From Stagonosporopsis chrysanthemi (taxonomy: Eukaryota > Ascomycota > Dothideomycetes > Pleosporales > Didymellaceae), in NCBI GenBank assembly GCA_022560025.1, contig JAFISE010000073.1, positions 62,001 to 126,000 on the forward strand: 64,000 bases of DNA, read 5' to 3'. A program made the position numbers and the translations under genes. Shown piece after piece: positions 44,073 through 55,495 of this stretch. Numbering within the stretch: the stretch's first letter is position 1; the number at the start of each line of letters is the position of its first letter. The notes below the pieces were generated by a model. That model made no database searches and was not told the origin of the DNA. It saw only the letters and a list, made by a program, of their open reading frames with translations.

Positions 44073-45155
44073 ATGCTCAAGATCCATCGCTTACCCACTA
44101 CCCAGTTCCGCATGTGGGGTCCAGACATTGCTGAATCAGACTCCGCAGTACTGTCGCCTACAAACCTTACACCGGGACAGAGCTTTCTCTTACATGATTC
44201 CTGGTTCGATGTTGACAATGACCCTACGACGACGCCCACGTCTGAGAAGGCCTACAGACCGTTTGCGGCTGCTGGCAATCTGGACGGCAACTCACTTACA
44301 AACGAGACACAGGTCGATGAGTTGCAGACTCTAGATACAATCACATTCCCGCAACATGCTGTACATCTTCTTCCTTCGCAGAGAAATGGTGCGTGGCAGA
44401 CGGAAACCAGCCGTGCCTTCAGAAAACCCGGCGAGTGTGCTTCAACAATCCGACAAGCCTTTGGACAGCATGTATACGAGCTCGACCTGCCCGAATTAGT
44501 CCGTAAATTGAAGCAGGTTGCACAAGACCGTGAGCAAGACGAAAATGGTTGGTTGAACCATACCTTTGCAGATTATGACCTGGTCGAGATACACGGTCGC
44601 GTGCAGCGCCTCATTCCTGCCATTTCGATGCCCAACATGCGACAGATCGACCGTGCCATTGATACTGCGGCAGGCGCTGCCCGGTCGCTGCAGAAACGCT
44701 GTTCAGAGTCGCAGCTCCTCCAAGCTCCTCCAAACGATAGGTATGCTTTTGCACAGGTGGTGGGTCGTAGGGCAGAGCGTGCGCTCGTCGAACAAGGTGT
44801 CTGCAAAGAATGGCAGTTGGTAGGCGACCAACATGAGAAGATGCTACACAGCATCCAATCGTCTCTGATGCATGCATTCGAGCGTACGCAACAGTCATAT
44901 ATAGACGTGCCGCTGTACCGAGCAAAACCGCAGTGGACTGCTAACCGAGGGAAAAAAGTGTGGTGTTTGGAGCTCGACCTTGGCCGTGTAGGAATCGAAG
45001 TCGGCCCAGCAGCGGATAGATCATTGATAGAGCTGGGCTCAATTCAGACCGGGTTTGAACTGCCGGAGTATTTCGGGTGTCAGTCAGTCAGGGAGTTTGA
45101 TCGCCAGGTACAGGCGGTGGAGGATGAGTGGCAGCTGCTTGAGTCGCAACGATGA
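44073..45155 (+). CDS. Unknown protein, 360 residues
   Basis: Not recognised. It is a single open frame with ATG in good context (CACGATGCTC). The N-terminal 120 residues are polar and probably disordered. From about 125 onward the composition is that of a folded, mainly helical protein (ELDLPELVRKLKQVAQDREQ, IHGRVQRLIPAISMPNMRQ, AFAQVVGRRAERALVEQG, MLHSIQSSLMHAFERTQQSY), ending in an alternating-hydrophobic region (WCLELDLGRVGIEVGPAADR) and an acidic helix. No membrane segment, signal peptide or zinc motif is seen. It lies between MED10 and the convergent transporter gene, 143 bases from the transporter stop. Confidence 0.7.
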   Translation: MLKIHRLPTTQFRMWGPDIAESDSAVLSPTNLTPGQSFLLHDSWFDVDNDPTTTPTSEKAYRPFAAAGNLDGNSLTNETQVDELQTLDTITFPQHAVHLLPSQRNGAWQTETSRAFRKPGECASTIRQAFGQHVYELDLPELVRKLKQVAQDREQDENGWLNHTFADYDLVEIHGRVQRLIPAISMPNMRQIDRAIDTAAGAARSLQKRCSESQLLQAPPNDRYAFAQVVGRRAERALVEQGVCKEWQLVGDQHEKMLHSIQSSLMHAFERTQQSYIDVPLYRAKPQWTANRGKKVWCLELDLGRVGIEVGPAADRSLIELGSIQTGFELPEYFGCQSVREFDRQVQAVEDEWQLLESQR

Positions 45156-45298
45156 TTGAGTATTCCTTTCTCCACGTATCGATAATGTTAGATATGCAGG
45201 TTCTTTCCAGTACCGTTCCCTGGTTTCCACAACACTGTCTCATTACATGTTACTCACCTTGTAAAACTCCCAGGACGCTAGCGCACAGCGCTACGACT

Positions 45299-47283
45299 TC
45301 AGCCACCCCTCGACCTAGTACGACTCAGATCATGACTACTGCATTGCTCCACATCGCCAGATGCCCTCAAGGTGTCGTTAAAATCTTGCTCCAGATCTTT
45401 CATCTTAGAGGGTGTTCCCCCAAAACTAACCAGCACCGCTGGATTGTTCGCTGTGAGCGCATCGAGAGCTGAAAGCTCATGTACTGAGAACCACTTGGGC
45501 ATGAGGAACGTACGTAGTGGAATAAGAGCGATGATCAGGACTGGAAAGCCTATAGCAGCAATGGTCTGTGAGATGGCCACAGTACACGCGACACCGAGCG
45601 CCTGTAGGCCGATATACATCCAGATCTTTCTAGGCGGGACAGAATTGAGGGGGTTCTTTGGGTCGATAAATCGCTGTTCGGAGTTCAGGTACCAGAACTT
45701 GGCAAGTATGCCATTACTCTCAATAGAGCCCCACTATTCCATGATCCGTCAGCTAGTCTCATGGCTGTGTAGAGCAATGACTTACACCAACTACGAAGAA
45801 CACCCCGGCAAAAACAGCGGCGGGCATGGTGCTCAAAACGGTTAGGAGCGGCCCAGTCATGGTGCCCCATATTGCCATGCCCATAAGGAAGTGACTGACT
45901 CGTTGTTCAACGACAGCTGTAGCTTGTACAAGCGGTCTGCGGATCCCATTGCCATCCGTAGTCTCTACAACCTCAAGGCGAGTCTCGTAAATCGTCAAGG
46001 AGTCCGAGTGTACTGGTGCCTGAGGAACGAGGCCGTTCGGCAAAGGTAATCCGATGATGCCAGATACAAAACAAGTGCAGCCAAGTAGAAAGAAGTCCCA
46101 ATGAAACCCAGCAGGTTTCTTGAGAGGAAATTGCCGAGCTTGCGCGGTGAGTGATGACACGTTCTGTAATAGAAGTCAGTGCATGATGCTATAAATGCGA
46201 TGAAAACCTACATGGTCGTAGTAGAAAAGAAGCATCATCAGAAATCCAAAAGGCAAAGCCACGAACACCCACTTGGCATCCAAAGTCCAAAACTCGATGA
46301 TCCAGCTGCGATTCTGCGTAGGTTGGAAGGCGCCGACAGTGGGCACTCGATACTGATCGGTCCTGCTCAGACGTCCAGGGAAGTGCGAGAAGCCTACCCA
46401 AAAGAGCGTTGGGAAGACGAACGAATAGTCAGCAAGCACACCACGAATCCAGGGTCTCCAGACAGTACTGCTGCCTATCCTTTCGAGGCCGTATACAGAT
46501 CCAAAGAAGAGCATCGCAATCACAATGGACAAATAGCCACCTTCGAGGCCGGACACCTCAAAGAGATAGACCAGCTCTTCAACTCCTTTGACTACATATG
46601 ATCTTTAGCGACGACCGGCCAGATTCAAGGAAGATGACATACCGCAATAAATAATGCCCACGTACATGCCGAAGGTTTCACTCGAGAAGTCCGTGACATA
46701 TGCCATGTAGTCGCAAACGTTGCCGAAGCTCACAATCCAGTGGAAGATCGCAGCCCAGATGCCGACCCATGCTGTGAAAGCTGGGTAGATGGTGGGGTCA
46801 TATCTCTCTACAATATCGTATATCGTATAGTTGAAAAGGGCGATTAGACCGGTAACTCCAACGATAGTAAGTGGCTGGCAAGAGAGAAGGCTGAACACCA
46901 TAGCAGCAAGTGCTGACGCAAACAATGCCTCGTTGACACCGAAGAACTCGCCAGTCCGACGGTACATGTCTAGTGTAAAAGCAATAGCTGGTAGAACGCT
47001 GAGTGTGTCAGTGTTTATGATTGCTGTACTAATGCAAGTTGGCTGACTTAATGAAGTACATGCGCACTGTGCTCGCGAATACTCGATAGGTGAAGGCATC
47101 AGTGATGTCGCTCCAGTAGTACGGCAGTCGTCGCTTGACATCGTGGTACATTCCACGACCTGGTCGTAATATACGCCATCTCCGCCAACCCTTTTGGTTT
47201 TGAAAAGTGTAGGACTCGGTGGTGGACACCTTTTTCAGCTGACCCTTCTTTGACGCTGAATCCATGAATGCCGGCCCATCCAT
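45299..47283 (-). CDS. Borate/anion transporter (BOR1-like, bicarbonate-transporter family)
   Basis: Members of this SLC4-related family export borate or exchange anions at the plasma membrane. Five exons on the minus strand (47283-47048, 46998-46643, 46591-46212, 46163-45786, 45733-45299; introns 48-52 nt) encode 594 residues. The order of family features is clear: DVKRRLPYYWSDITDAF, MYFINVLPAIAFTLDM (made by splicing intron 1), EALFASALAAMVFSLLSCQP with LTIVGVTGLIALFNYTIYD, YPAFTAWVGIWAAIFHWI, DAKWVFVALPFGFLMMLLFY followed by YYDHNVSSLTAQ, then LPLPNGLVPQAPVHSDSL, and a final set of membrane helices. Every junction keeps phase and restores family-like sequence. The ATG at 47283 was chosen because the upstream frame from 47462 has a different, unconvincing composition. 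Substrate (borate or bicarbonate) is inferred from family. Confidence 0.93.
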
Positions 47284-48486
47284 GCTACGAGGCCACAACC
47301 GTAAACGCAAATGTGCAGAACAGGGCTGTGCAGAAAGATTGTATAAAGAATGGTTCCAGAATTATTAAGGCACAAGTTGATCTGACGACGATGGCGTAGA
47401 AGCCAAGAGGTCTCAATAGCTGACGTCGATGCGCCAGCGCTGGACCCTGAGGCGTTTAGCATCTTTTATACTAACGTGAGGACTATCGAGCATGGGACTT
47501 GTCCCGCGAATTGGAAAGACAAGGTGTTTGTACGACTTGGCAGATGCGGTATTGTGGGTCCGATTTTACACTGACACAGGCGTTCGGCATGCACATTTCA
47601 ACACCTACAGCGTGATGCACCGGACTGCGCAGGGCGTCGCAACCTCTTGGAAGCGACCTCTGGACCCCTCTGGACCCTTGAGTTTCATTTATCTGCCCAC
47701 GAAACTGCTACCTCAAGGCCTTGTGAATGGGCAGACACATTGTCATAGGTACCTACCTATGATCTTGGGAGATGACGTTTGCAAGCGTACTTTGGCGGCG
47801 GGAGCATTTTGTGACTAGGCCGTTCTGGAATGGATGCTTGGCCGGAGATGATTAGATTTCTTCTGCTCAGGCAGCACGGTCAGACTTCGGAAGAAAACAA
47901 TCGGGACCCAAAGCCCTTTTCCAAGGGAGCAATGAGAGATTGTCGGATAATGTGTTTACATCGTGTATCAAATCAGCGTTTGTACAGCTATTCCTACCCT
48001 ATGCCAATGCTGCTGGCTGATGTTCTTTGATCGAGAGACCCTGAGTGTTGGTATGGCTCACGGCGATTGACAGCCTTATCGAGGAAAGCGCGCAAGTCTA
48101 GAAGTGTCGAGCCGAAAACCGTCATAAACGCTGAGATCGCCGGCCCTCAACGGCGGAAGGGAGCTTGACTATCACTACTATTAACTGACGAAGCTCGAGA
48201 CACTGGAAGAGTTAACCAACGAGCAACCTTCAGCAACGACTCGAATAACGTCGGATTTCACCCGTTTGTACACGTTTCTGTTCTCTGTTGGTACGATGCG
48301 CTCTCGGAGCCCGACAATTTGAGTTGCTCTTTCGAATGCATTAATCACCTGCAGGTCTGTCTGTATTTGTTACACACCGGAATCTAAGTGATTTGAAACT
48401 ATTGTCGATCTCCCGTTCCGTTATCGCCTCTAGCAAGAAAGGAAGGCGGGAGCAAGCAACGCGAGGCTGCCAGCAGGTTGCTCGTC
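47284..48486. other. Intergenic region between BOR1-like and SET genes
   Basis: About 1.2 kb between divergent genes, so it holds both upstream regions. No motif-bearing frame or repeat was seen. Confidence 0.5.
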
Positions 48487-50476
48487 ATGTGTACGCTCGA
48501 CAGTGTTGAAGGGCTCTCTGAAGTCATTGGTCGAGCGATTCAGGAGCACCTAGAGCGGTCCAATATCAACATAGCATGGCCGCAAATAGACGGTTTAGTC
48601 CGCCCTATCCTCCGCGTCGAAGCCTTCCTTGAAGATGCCGGACCGGCCAATAACTCGAGCCCACGCTCAGAGAGAGTGGCATCGGTAAGTACAAACGATG
48701 ATTCCCCTTCAATTCAGTCTATACAGTGCGCAGGTGCAGCAGCAGCGCTGAAAGGTTGCTGCGTGATCAGTCAGGACGCACGGTGCGATCTTATGCACTT
48801 GGGTTGCCTAACCACGATGGCTGACTTGAAAGCAGAGAACACTGGAACTGTCAGGCATAATGACTCCGGGCCCCTCGAGAAGCCCAACCGTCCCTTTCCA
48901 GGACCATGAAATGATGTCGCCGAATCTCGATACGCAGTCACTCAGCTCAGATGCTGCTGAAGAGGCCAATGATACTTCCGACTCCCGTCGGAAGGGTACG
49001 GGTGGTCTGAGAATATCGCAAAATCAAAACATCCAGGAGGATCACAGCGAGCATCAACGACAGATGCAGGTCGATGCAAGAAACTTTCCAAAGCGAAAGA
49101 AAATAGCATCTGAGAAGTTCGTCTTTCAACCTTCCACACTTGACAAGCTGATCATCGGTATCTGGGAACAACTTCACGGCTCCATCAACCTCGACCCGAA
49201 AGCTATATTCGAGCAGTTTCAGATTGCTCCCATGGCATCTTCGGAAGTCGTACACCATAGTGCGGCCGATGTAACGACGACGAATATGTTGGGCACAACA
49301 AATGACAGCATTCACGACTCATTCAGCCAGATGAATGTTTTTTGTCGTAAAGTCACACAGGCTAGCCGCGTATGCCGGTCTATCGAGATGATTGTGCAGG
49401 CACGATGGACAGAGCTGTTCGAAGAGCAGATCCACTTCCGCACCACTGCCGTGCCCGAATTGTCGGCCACCAAACACAGAAAGTCCGTTTTCATGGAAGC
49501 GTGTCAGGACTTTGGATGGTCGGAGAAAGAGTTGCGAAACAAGATGGCGATCTGGCGAGGCTACAAGGAGGTCAAGGATGCGGCTGGTTGGTCCGCTCTT
49601 GTCTTCGCCGGCATGGGTATATACCGATTCTGCAAGTACCGCGTCGGCTTTGAGAAAGATGCGATGAAACGACTGCGGAACCTACGCAAGAGGCTGGAGG
49701 TGGCTGCAGATACTTTGCATCCATGTTGGCGGCAGTTGTTAGCCATTGTCGGGGAGCCGTCCACACTCAAATTTCCAGGCCATCCCCATGAGTGGGTAGT
49801 CTTTGAGGACGGCACAGACCCAATCCCCTTGCGGCAAACATACCTGGACCACAATCGCTATTTTGCTTTCGAACATGTCGATGAATCCATCATCGACGAG
49901 TCGGCTTGGGGCTGCGAGGATCCGCGATGGGTACCTCAAACTGACACCATCGCCCGAACTAATGGTCAATACAAATGTGCATCTTGCGGTGAGCAACAAT
50001 CAGACGATCCCAAGTTGAACACCTGCTTCTGCTTTCCGTCGCTGTTCGGCTGTGTCAAGCGTAAACCTGCCCCTGTTCAAGTGTTTCGCACTCCGGATGG
50101 CAAAAATAACGGGCTGTTGGCTTTGACATCATTCGAACGCGGAGCCGCGATTGGAGAGCTTGTTGGTTTGATAACAAAAGGTGTGAGCGGTCGTGATGTT
50201 ATGGACAGCTCCACGCCGCTTGCCAACTATCAAATTTGGCAAGAGAGAATCGGAAACTACACGCGTTTTGCAAATCACAGCTGCAAGGCGAACGCGCAGT
50301 CATCAACATTCACATGGCTTGACACTCAGAGAGTGATCTTCGTCAGCAAAGGAATCGAGGCTGGAACAGAAATAACGCTGGATTACGGTGACAAGTATTG
50401 GGCTGGTCTGGACAAAGCGTGTCTTTGTGGCGAGTCGTGCTGTAGATATAGGACTAGAGATCGCTCGCTGATCTAG
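48487..50476 (+). CDS. SET-domain protein (putative lysine methyltransferase)
   Basis: The SET domain transfers a methyl group from S-adenosylmethionine to lysine. Proposed exons 48487-48684 and 48836-50476 (151-nt intron, GTAAGT donor, CTGAC branch) give 612 residues; the 5' exon is less certain than the rest, and the acceptor could be three bases earlier. The N-terminal half is helical and novel to me (LDKLIIGIWEQLHGSINL, FMEACQDFGWSEKELRNKMA). A Cys cluster precedes SET (CASCGEQQ, then CFCFPSLFGC). SET motifs: GAAIGELVGLI, YTRFANHSCKANAQ (the RFxNHSC substrate/cofactor pocket) and GTEITLDYGDKYW. A Cys-rich post-SET end reads CLCGESCCRYR. The Cys pattern resembles pre-/post-SET of Suv39-type enzymes but is shorter, and no chromodomain is present. 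Substrate is unknown. Confidence 0.85.
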
Positions 50477-50699
50477 AAGATGATTGGGAGAACCATAAAC
50501 AAAAATTCCATGACCGAATGTTTCAACGAAGACGTGACGACAAACGAGAACAGAGCTATCAACTTGCCGCAGATGCGGCAACGCTAAGCCAATATAGCGT
50601 TATCGATAACACTAGCGCCATGCCTCACAAAATTTCTGGGTAGACACCGGCGCCAGCAAACAGCTCGCTGTTTTCCCTCACCCACAAATCACTCCGGAA

Positions 50700-52256
50700 A
50701 TGCACAAGATGGCGCGAGATGATTCAGACTTTAGCTCATCAGATGAGGAAATTCTGGAGCATCAAGTAGGCTCGAGGAAGAGAAGAAAGCTTTCGCCCAA
50801 CGCCGACTTGGAGCTTTCTTCTGGAGACATCCACGATGTCGCGCCAACTTCCCTGCTACCGATATCAACACTCTCGAGGATTAAGACGAAACCGCAGGCC
50901 ATTCAACAAGGCGACAAACCTATCAAGCCACTGCAGTCATCTGGTCCAGCCACGAAGGAGAAGTTAAGCTTTGCATCCATTGATGTAGCCCCATGGCTCG
51001 TTGCCTCGCTTTCGTCTATGGAAATCAAGAGACCTACTGGTATCCAAGCCGCCTGCATTCCCGAGATTCTAAAAGGTCGAGATTGTATTGGAGGCAGCCG
51101 AACCGGTACGGGTAAAACCGTGGCGTTCTCTGTACCTATCATGCAGAAGTGGGCAGAGGATCCTGTGGGCATTTTTGGTCTGATCATCACGCCGACACGA
51201 GAGCTGGCAATTCAAATCTTTGAACAAATCAAGGCAATCTCGGCTCCCCAGTCAATGAAGCCAGTCTTGATCACAGGTGGAGCAGACCAGCGAGAGCAGG
51301 CTATCAACCTGGCATCAAGACCGCACATTGTTGTGGCTACACCAGGACGTCTTGCAGAACATATCAAGACTTCTGGAGAAGACACTGTATGCGGGTTGCG
51401 TCGTGTCAAGTTCGTTGTCTTCGACGAGGCTGATCGATTGCTCACACCCGGAAAAGGTAGCATGCTTCCAGATCTCGAAACCTGCCTTTCCATTGTACCA
51501 CCGCCATCGCAACGTCAAACGCTTCTATTCACAGCTACAGTCACACCTGAAGTACTCGCACTGAAAGAACAACCACGTCCTGGTCGGCCCCCAATCTTCG
51601 TATGCGAAGTCGACACAGAAGACCTTGCGGTCCCGCCAAAGCTGCAGCAGAAGTATATCCAGACGCCTGTCACACACAAGGAATGTTACCTGCATGTCGC
51701 CCTCGAGACACCAGAGAATCTCAAAAAGTCGGTCATTATCTTCTGCAATCGCACGAAGACAGCTACTCTACTGGAACACATGCTTCGACTGCTTGATCAC
51801 CGGGTGACAGCTCTGCACTCCGGCCTCAAGCAGTCTGACCGTGTCAACAACCTCGCCCGCTTCCGTGCCCAAGCCGCCCGAATCCTTGTCGCAACCGATG
51901 TCGCAGCTCGAGGTCTTGATATCCCGGAGGTCGCGCTAGTGATTAACTACGATGTGCCTCGCGATCCGGACGACTACATTCATCGTGTCGGTCGTACAGC
52001 TCGTGCCGGACGTGTGGGAACCAGCATCACCTTGATAGGACAGCGCGATGTTGAGTTGATCCTTGCTATTGAAAAACGCGTGGGCAAGAAGATGGAAGAG
52101 TACGACGAGGAAGGAGTCAGCATTGAAGGCAGAGTCGTACGCGACGCATTGAAGCCAGTCACAGAGAAGAAGCGTGAAGCCATGTTGCAAATTGAGGAAG
52201 GTCGTGATGTGCTGGGCAAGAGAAAGACTGGTATGCAGAAGCGCAGGACGAATTAG
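50700..52256 (+). CDS. DBP8: DEAD-box RNA helicase Dbp8 (DDX49 orthologue)
   Basis: Dbp8 is an ATP-dependent RNA helicase of the nucleolus needed for 18S rRNA and 40S subunit maturation. The single exon encodes 518 residues. Helicase motifs in order: Q motif near KRPTGIQAACIPE, GSRTGTGKT (I), PTRELA (Ia), TPGRLAEHI (Ib), VFDEADRLL (II), FTATVTPE (III, TAT instead of SAT), VIIFCNRTKTA (IV), LVATDVAARGLD (V) and HRVGRTARAGR (VI). The C-terminal part (KRVGKKMEEYDEE, then basic tail KTGMQKRRTN) and the Ser/Asp-rich N-terminus fit Dbp8. A second Met lies three codons downstream (50709) and could be the start. The gene is 223 bases after the SET gene, same strand. Confidence 0.93.
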   Translation: MHKMARDDSDFSSSDEEILEHQVGSRKRRKLSPNADLELSSGDIHDVAPTSLLPISTLSRIKTKPQAIQQGDKPIKPLQSSGPATKEKLSFASIDVAPWLVASLSSMEIKRPTGIQAACIPEILKGRDCIGGSRTGTGKTVAFSVPIMQKWAEDPVGIFGLIITPTRELAIQIFEQIKAISAPQSMKPVLITGGADQREQAINLASRPHIVVATPGRLAEHIKTSGEDTVCGLRRVKFVVFDEADRLLTPGKGSMLPDLETCLSIVPPPSQRQTLLFTATVTPEVLALKEQPRPGRPPIFVCEVDTEDLAVPPKLQQKYIQTPVTHKECYLHVALETPENLKKSVIIFCNRTKTATLLEHMLRLLDHRVTALHSGLKQSDRVNNLARFRAQAARILVATDVAARGLDIPEVALVINYDVPRDPDDYIHRVGRTARAGRVGTSITLIGQRDVELILAIEKRVGKKMEEYDEEGVSIEGRVVRDALKPVTEKKREAMLQIEEGRDVLGKRKTGMQKRRTN

Positions 52257-52649
52257 CAACAGCAGTGTAGCCTTAGGTCGAAATCTTACATTCAGGTACC
52301 TTGAACATCCTCGAAATGCCTGCGCAAGCCTGCAGATTCTTTTTCTCGCATGTATTTTTCTACAACCCATACTGCTACACGCTGCAGAAGCTCTTTTGGT
52401 GAACCCTGATACTCGATGGTAGCCAATCAGCAGCTCACGATTACCACCGACACTTTCGAACGCAAGCAGCTGCCAACCTGGCTAACGGCCCATGGGACCC
52501 ACATGCTCGCAAAGTATTACCACAATACCAGAGCAGAACTCACATGTTGTAAGAGTCATTGCGAGGTCCATTGATGAGACGGGGTATATGAGTATATAAG
52601 CAAGGAGGTACAGGTAGAAGCACCATGCACACCTACAAGTATTTCAGCA
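52257..52649. other. Intergenic region, no supported gene
   Basis: About 390 bases between DBP8 and the flavin-binding gene. No motif is seen apart from normal leader sequence. Confidence 0.5.
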
Positions 52650-53479
52650 ATGGCATCACCTTCGTACCCCAAAACAGCACTCAACAAGCTCGGCCGACTG
52701 GCTAACAGAGGTACGATCCTACTCACTCAGAAGTTCACAAGTATCATCTCAATCTAACTTACATAGGCACATACGACTATGCAACCATCCACACCCTCAT
52801 TGACACCTGTCCGGTTCTCCACATCTCTTTCAATGACCCCACACACCCCTTCCCTGTTGTCCTTCCCATGCTAGGTTGCACCGGTTCCTTCGCATCCCAG
52901 GCCGCTGATCCACTCACCAGCGCCCAAGACCTCTACATCCACGGGTACGTCTCCGGGCGCCTCTTCAAGCAGAGCAAAGAAACCGCCCCCCAGGGTCTTC
53001 CAATAGCAGTCACAGCCACCTTCCTCGACGGCCTCGTCCTTGCCCTCTCCCCCTTCCACAACTCCTGTAACTACCGCTCCGCCATCGCCTACGGATACGC
53101 CTCGCTTGTCACAGACGAGGCGGAGGCGCTGTACGCCATGCAGCGCATCACCGACAACATCATCCCTGGCCGTTGGGAGAAGAGCAGAGGTCCTCCCACT
53201 AAAGCGGAGCTGAGTTCGACATCGATTCTGAAGGTGCGGATTGAGTCTGCAAGTGCGAAGGTGAGGGATGGTGGGCCGTCGGAGGATCGTGCGGATTTGA
53301 AGGATGAAGCGTTGGTGGGGCGCACTTGGACAGGGGTGGTACCGTACTGGGGGACATGGGGCGAGCCGGTTGAGGGAGCGCAGAATGGGTGTCGTGAGGT
53401 GGAAGAGTATATTGAGGAGTGGAGGGTTAGGGAGACTGTGAAGGCAAGGCAATATGCCTTTGAAGCTGTTGAAAAGTAG
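52650..53479 (+). CDS. Flavin-nucleotide-binding, NimA/PNPOx-like protein
   Basis: This family has the split-barrel fold of pyridoxamine 5'-phosphate oxidase and binds FMN; bacterial NimA members reduce 5-nitroimidazoles. Exons 52650-52710 and 52767-53479 (56-nt intron, phase 1) give 257 residues starting MASPSYPKTALNKLGRLANR. Splicing yields ANRGTYDYATIHTLIDTCPV, the usual opening of the domain, then LHISFNDPTHPFPVVLPM, DLYIHGYVSGRL, PIAVTATFLDGLVLALSPFH and NYRSAIAYGYASLVTDEAEA, all matching the family order. The C-terminus contains the conserved-looking VGRTWTGVVPYWGTWGEPVE. Substrate unknown. It converges on the P450 gene, with 334 bases between stops. Confidence 0.9.
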
Positions 53480-53813
53480 GGGAGTTTTCCCATGTTGCAG
53501 AGAAAGCGGCTCGCAACTTCGCATTATAGGCAGGAGGTACTCAAGTAATCCCAGATTTCTATTTGTAAATCCTGAAAAACGACGCGTCTCTATGGTCAGC
53601 ATACCTCGAACTGCAAAGCTTGCATTGATATACTATACGGGCATTTTGAGCTGACCGACTTAGAAGTTGTAGCTCAATTTCTCCATGACATGAAAGTGGG
53701 ACATTGCACAAATAAATTCACGAGAACTGGGCGGGCGCTGGTATCTAAAAAACATTTTGCTACATAACGCTTGAACGCTGGATCGGTATCTCATTGCCAC
53801 AACCATGGCTCTT
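53480..53813. other. Convergent intergenic region between flavoprotein and P450 genes
   Basis: 334 bases holding both 3' ends. Nothing else is seen. Confidence 0.5.
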
Positions 53814-55495
53814 CTACGCAGCCTTCACAACACGCGGCCTGAAGCGTGTATTGAAGTTTCTCTGCGTCACAAACCATGCATTGTGCGTCTTCCACTCGGC
53901 GCCAGGGTACTCAAGCTCAATCTCAAACCTCCTCAAGAAGCTGGGGACCAACTTGTAGATCTCCAACAGGCTGATGTTCTTGCCGATACACGTCCTTGCA
54001 CCCGCCCCGAATTGCAGCATACTCCCCTTCATTTCCTTGAGCTTTTCCGGGCTAGCATCCAGCCATCGCTCAGGCCGGAAGGTGTCGACGTCTGATCCGA
54101 AGACTTCAGGGCGGCGGTGGACCACCCATGCGTTACAGCCAACGATTGTGCCGCCAGGCACAAAAGTGTCGACGATCTGCATGCCCTGCGCAGGTACAAC
54201 GCGCTCGAGGATCAGGCCTGGTGCGGGGTGAAGACGGAAGGACTCTTGCACGACAGCATCCAGATAGGGCAGTTTTTGGGCCTCGGGCCAAGATACAGTC
54301 TTGTCTTCGCGCTCCTCAATGGCCCCGTTTGCTACGGCGTCGTCGAGTTCGCGCATCAGCTTGGCGTACACCTGCGGGTGCTTGACGAGGAAGTAGAAGA
54401 CCGCAGAGAGCGAGATGGCTGTGGTCTCGGAGCCGGCAAATACCATAGATGTGCATGTGGAGAGGATGCGGTTGTCATCCATGAAGGGGTGGTCGTGGGA
54501 AGCTTGAGCAAACTTGGAGAGCAGATCGATACCGCGAGGGTTAGCACGCTCGTCGTCCGAGAGACCGAACTTCTTGACCTTGGATACTTGTTGGGCGCGC
54601 TCATTAGAACGAGAAAGCGCAAAGAGAGTGACAGGATGGACACGCTTGTCGAGACCGATGCGTTGAGCGAAGAGACTAATAGGGTTCTTCCAGAGCAGGC
54701 GGTCGAGGATGGGCATTTGGCCGACCTGTAGCATTGTAAGGGGGCGCACTGATATCGAGAACACTGAATTACATACCGGTGCAACGTAGTCGAAAAACTT
54801 GCCCAAGAACCCGATGATGTTGTCGATGTCCTTGTTGCCCTCCACAAAACCAAGGCGCTTGCTCCATGTCAAGTCCCCGATGACATCAAACGCAAAGAAC
54901 TGCAACCACTGACTGAAATTGCAGATTTGACCACTGCTGGTAAACATATCCTCAGTCTTGTCGAGCCAGTAAGTGAGCGTTGAATTGACTAGTGGCTCAT
55001 AGTTGACCAGCGAGCTCATAGCGAACGCATTGTTGACACAGCGACGGTACTTGGCGTGGAAATCCTCGTCGGTGGTCGAGAAGAGAGAAAGAAGAGCTTT
55101 GCCATTGGCGACAGCACCTTGGACTGGGTAGAAGTCCGACTAACGCAACATCAAACTCTGTTCAGGACTGCGACCATCAACAAACGTACCTTGTAAACAC
55201 CTTTGTTCAGGCCATAGATGGCCTTGATGGCTTTTGGGTCTGCAAAAGATAGGACATTCGGCCCTAGTCTTACGATGTCGCCATGCTCCCGATGTAAAGC
55301 CAGCGTGGTCCACTGGTGGTTCTTCTTTGACACGTCCCTTAGTCTCCACCAATTACTGTATCCTGCTAATGTTGGACCAGGGTACCTGTTCAGTCCTTTC
55401 CAGTACTTATTGCTGATAAGATGGCCTGCGACCAGTGATACTAGCACAATAGGCCAGTATCGTACGAGAAATGGTAATACTTCGTTGAGAAGCAT
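53814..55495 (-). CDS. Cytochrome P450 monooxygenase (pisatin-demethylase-like type)
   Basis: An ER-anchored heme monooxygenase. Three exons on the minus strand (55495-55190, 55139-54777, 54725-53814; introns 50 and 51 nt, phase 0) encode 526 residues. An N-terminal membrane anchor (YWPIVLVSLVAGHLI) is followed by the proline-rich hinge (RYPGPTLAG). Other landmarks: I-helix AGSETTAISL, ExxR in QESFRLHPAPG, PERW in DTFRPERWLDASPE, and heme-binding FGAGARTCIGKNIS with the cysteine at about residue 464. Overall it resembles fungal CYP57/pisatin-demethylase-like P450s; the substrate is unknown. Intron 2 is 51 nt with no in-frame stop, so a retained form would be an intact reading frame with 17 extra residues (after YVAP), probably non-functional. 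Confidence 0.93.
54726..54776 (-). other. In-frame 51-nt intron of the P450 gene
   Basis: Donor GTATGT, acceptor TACAG. It is a multiple of three without a stop, so retention would not be removed by nonsense-mediated decay. Confidence 0.75.
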
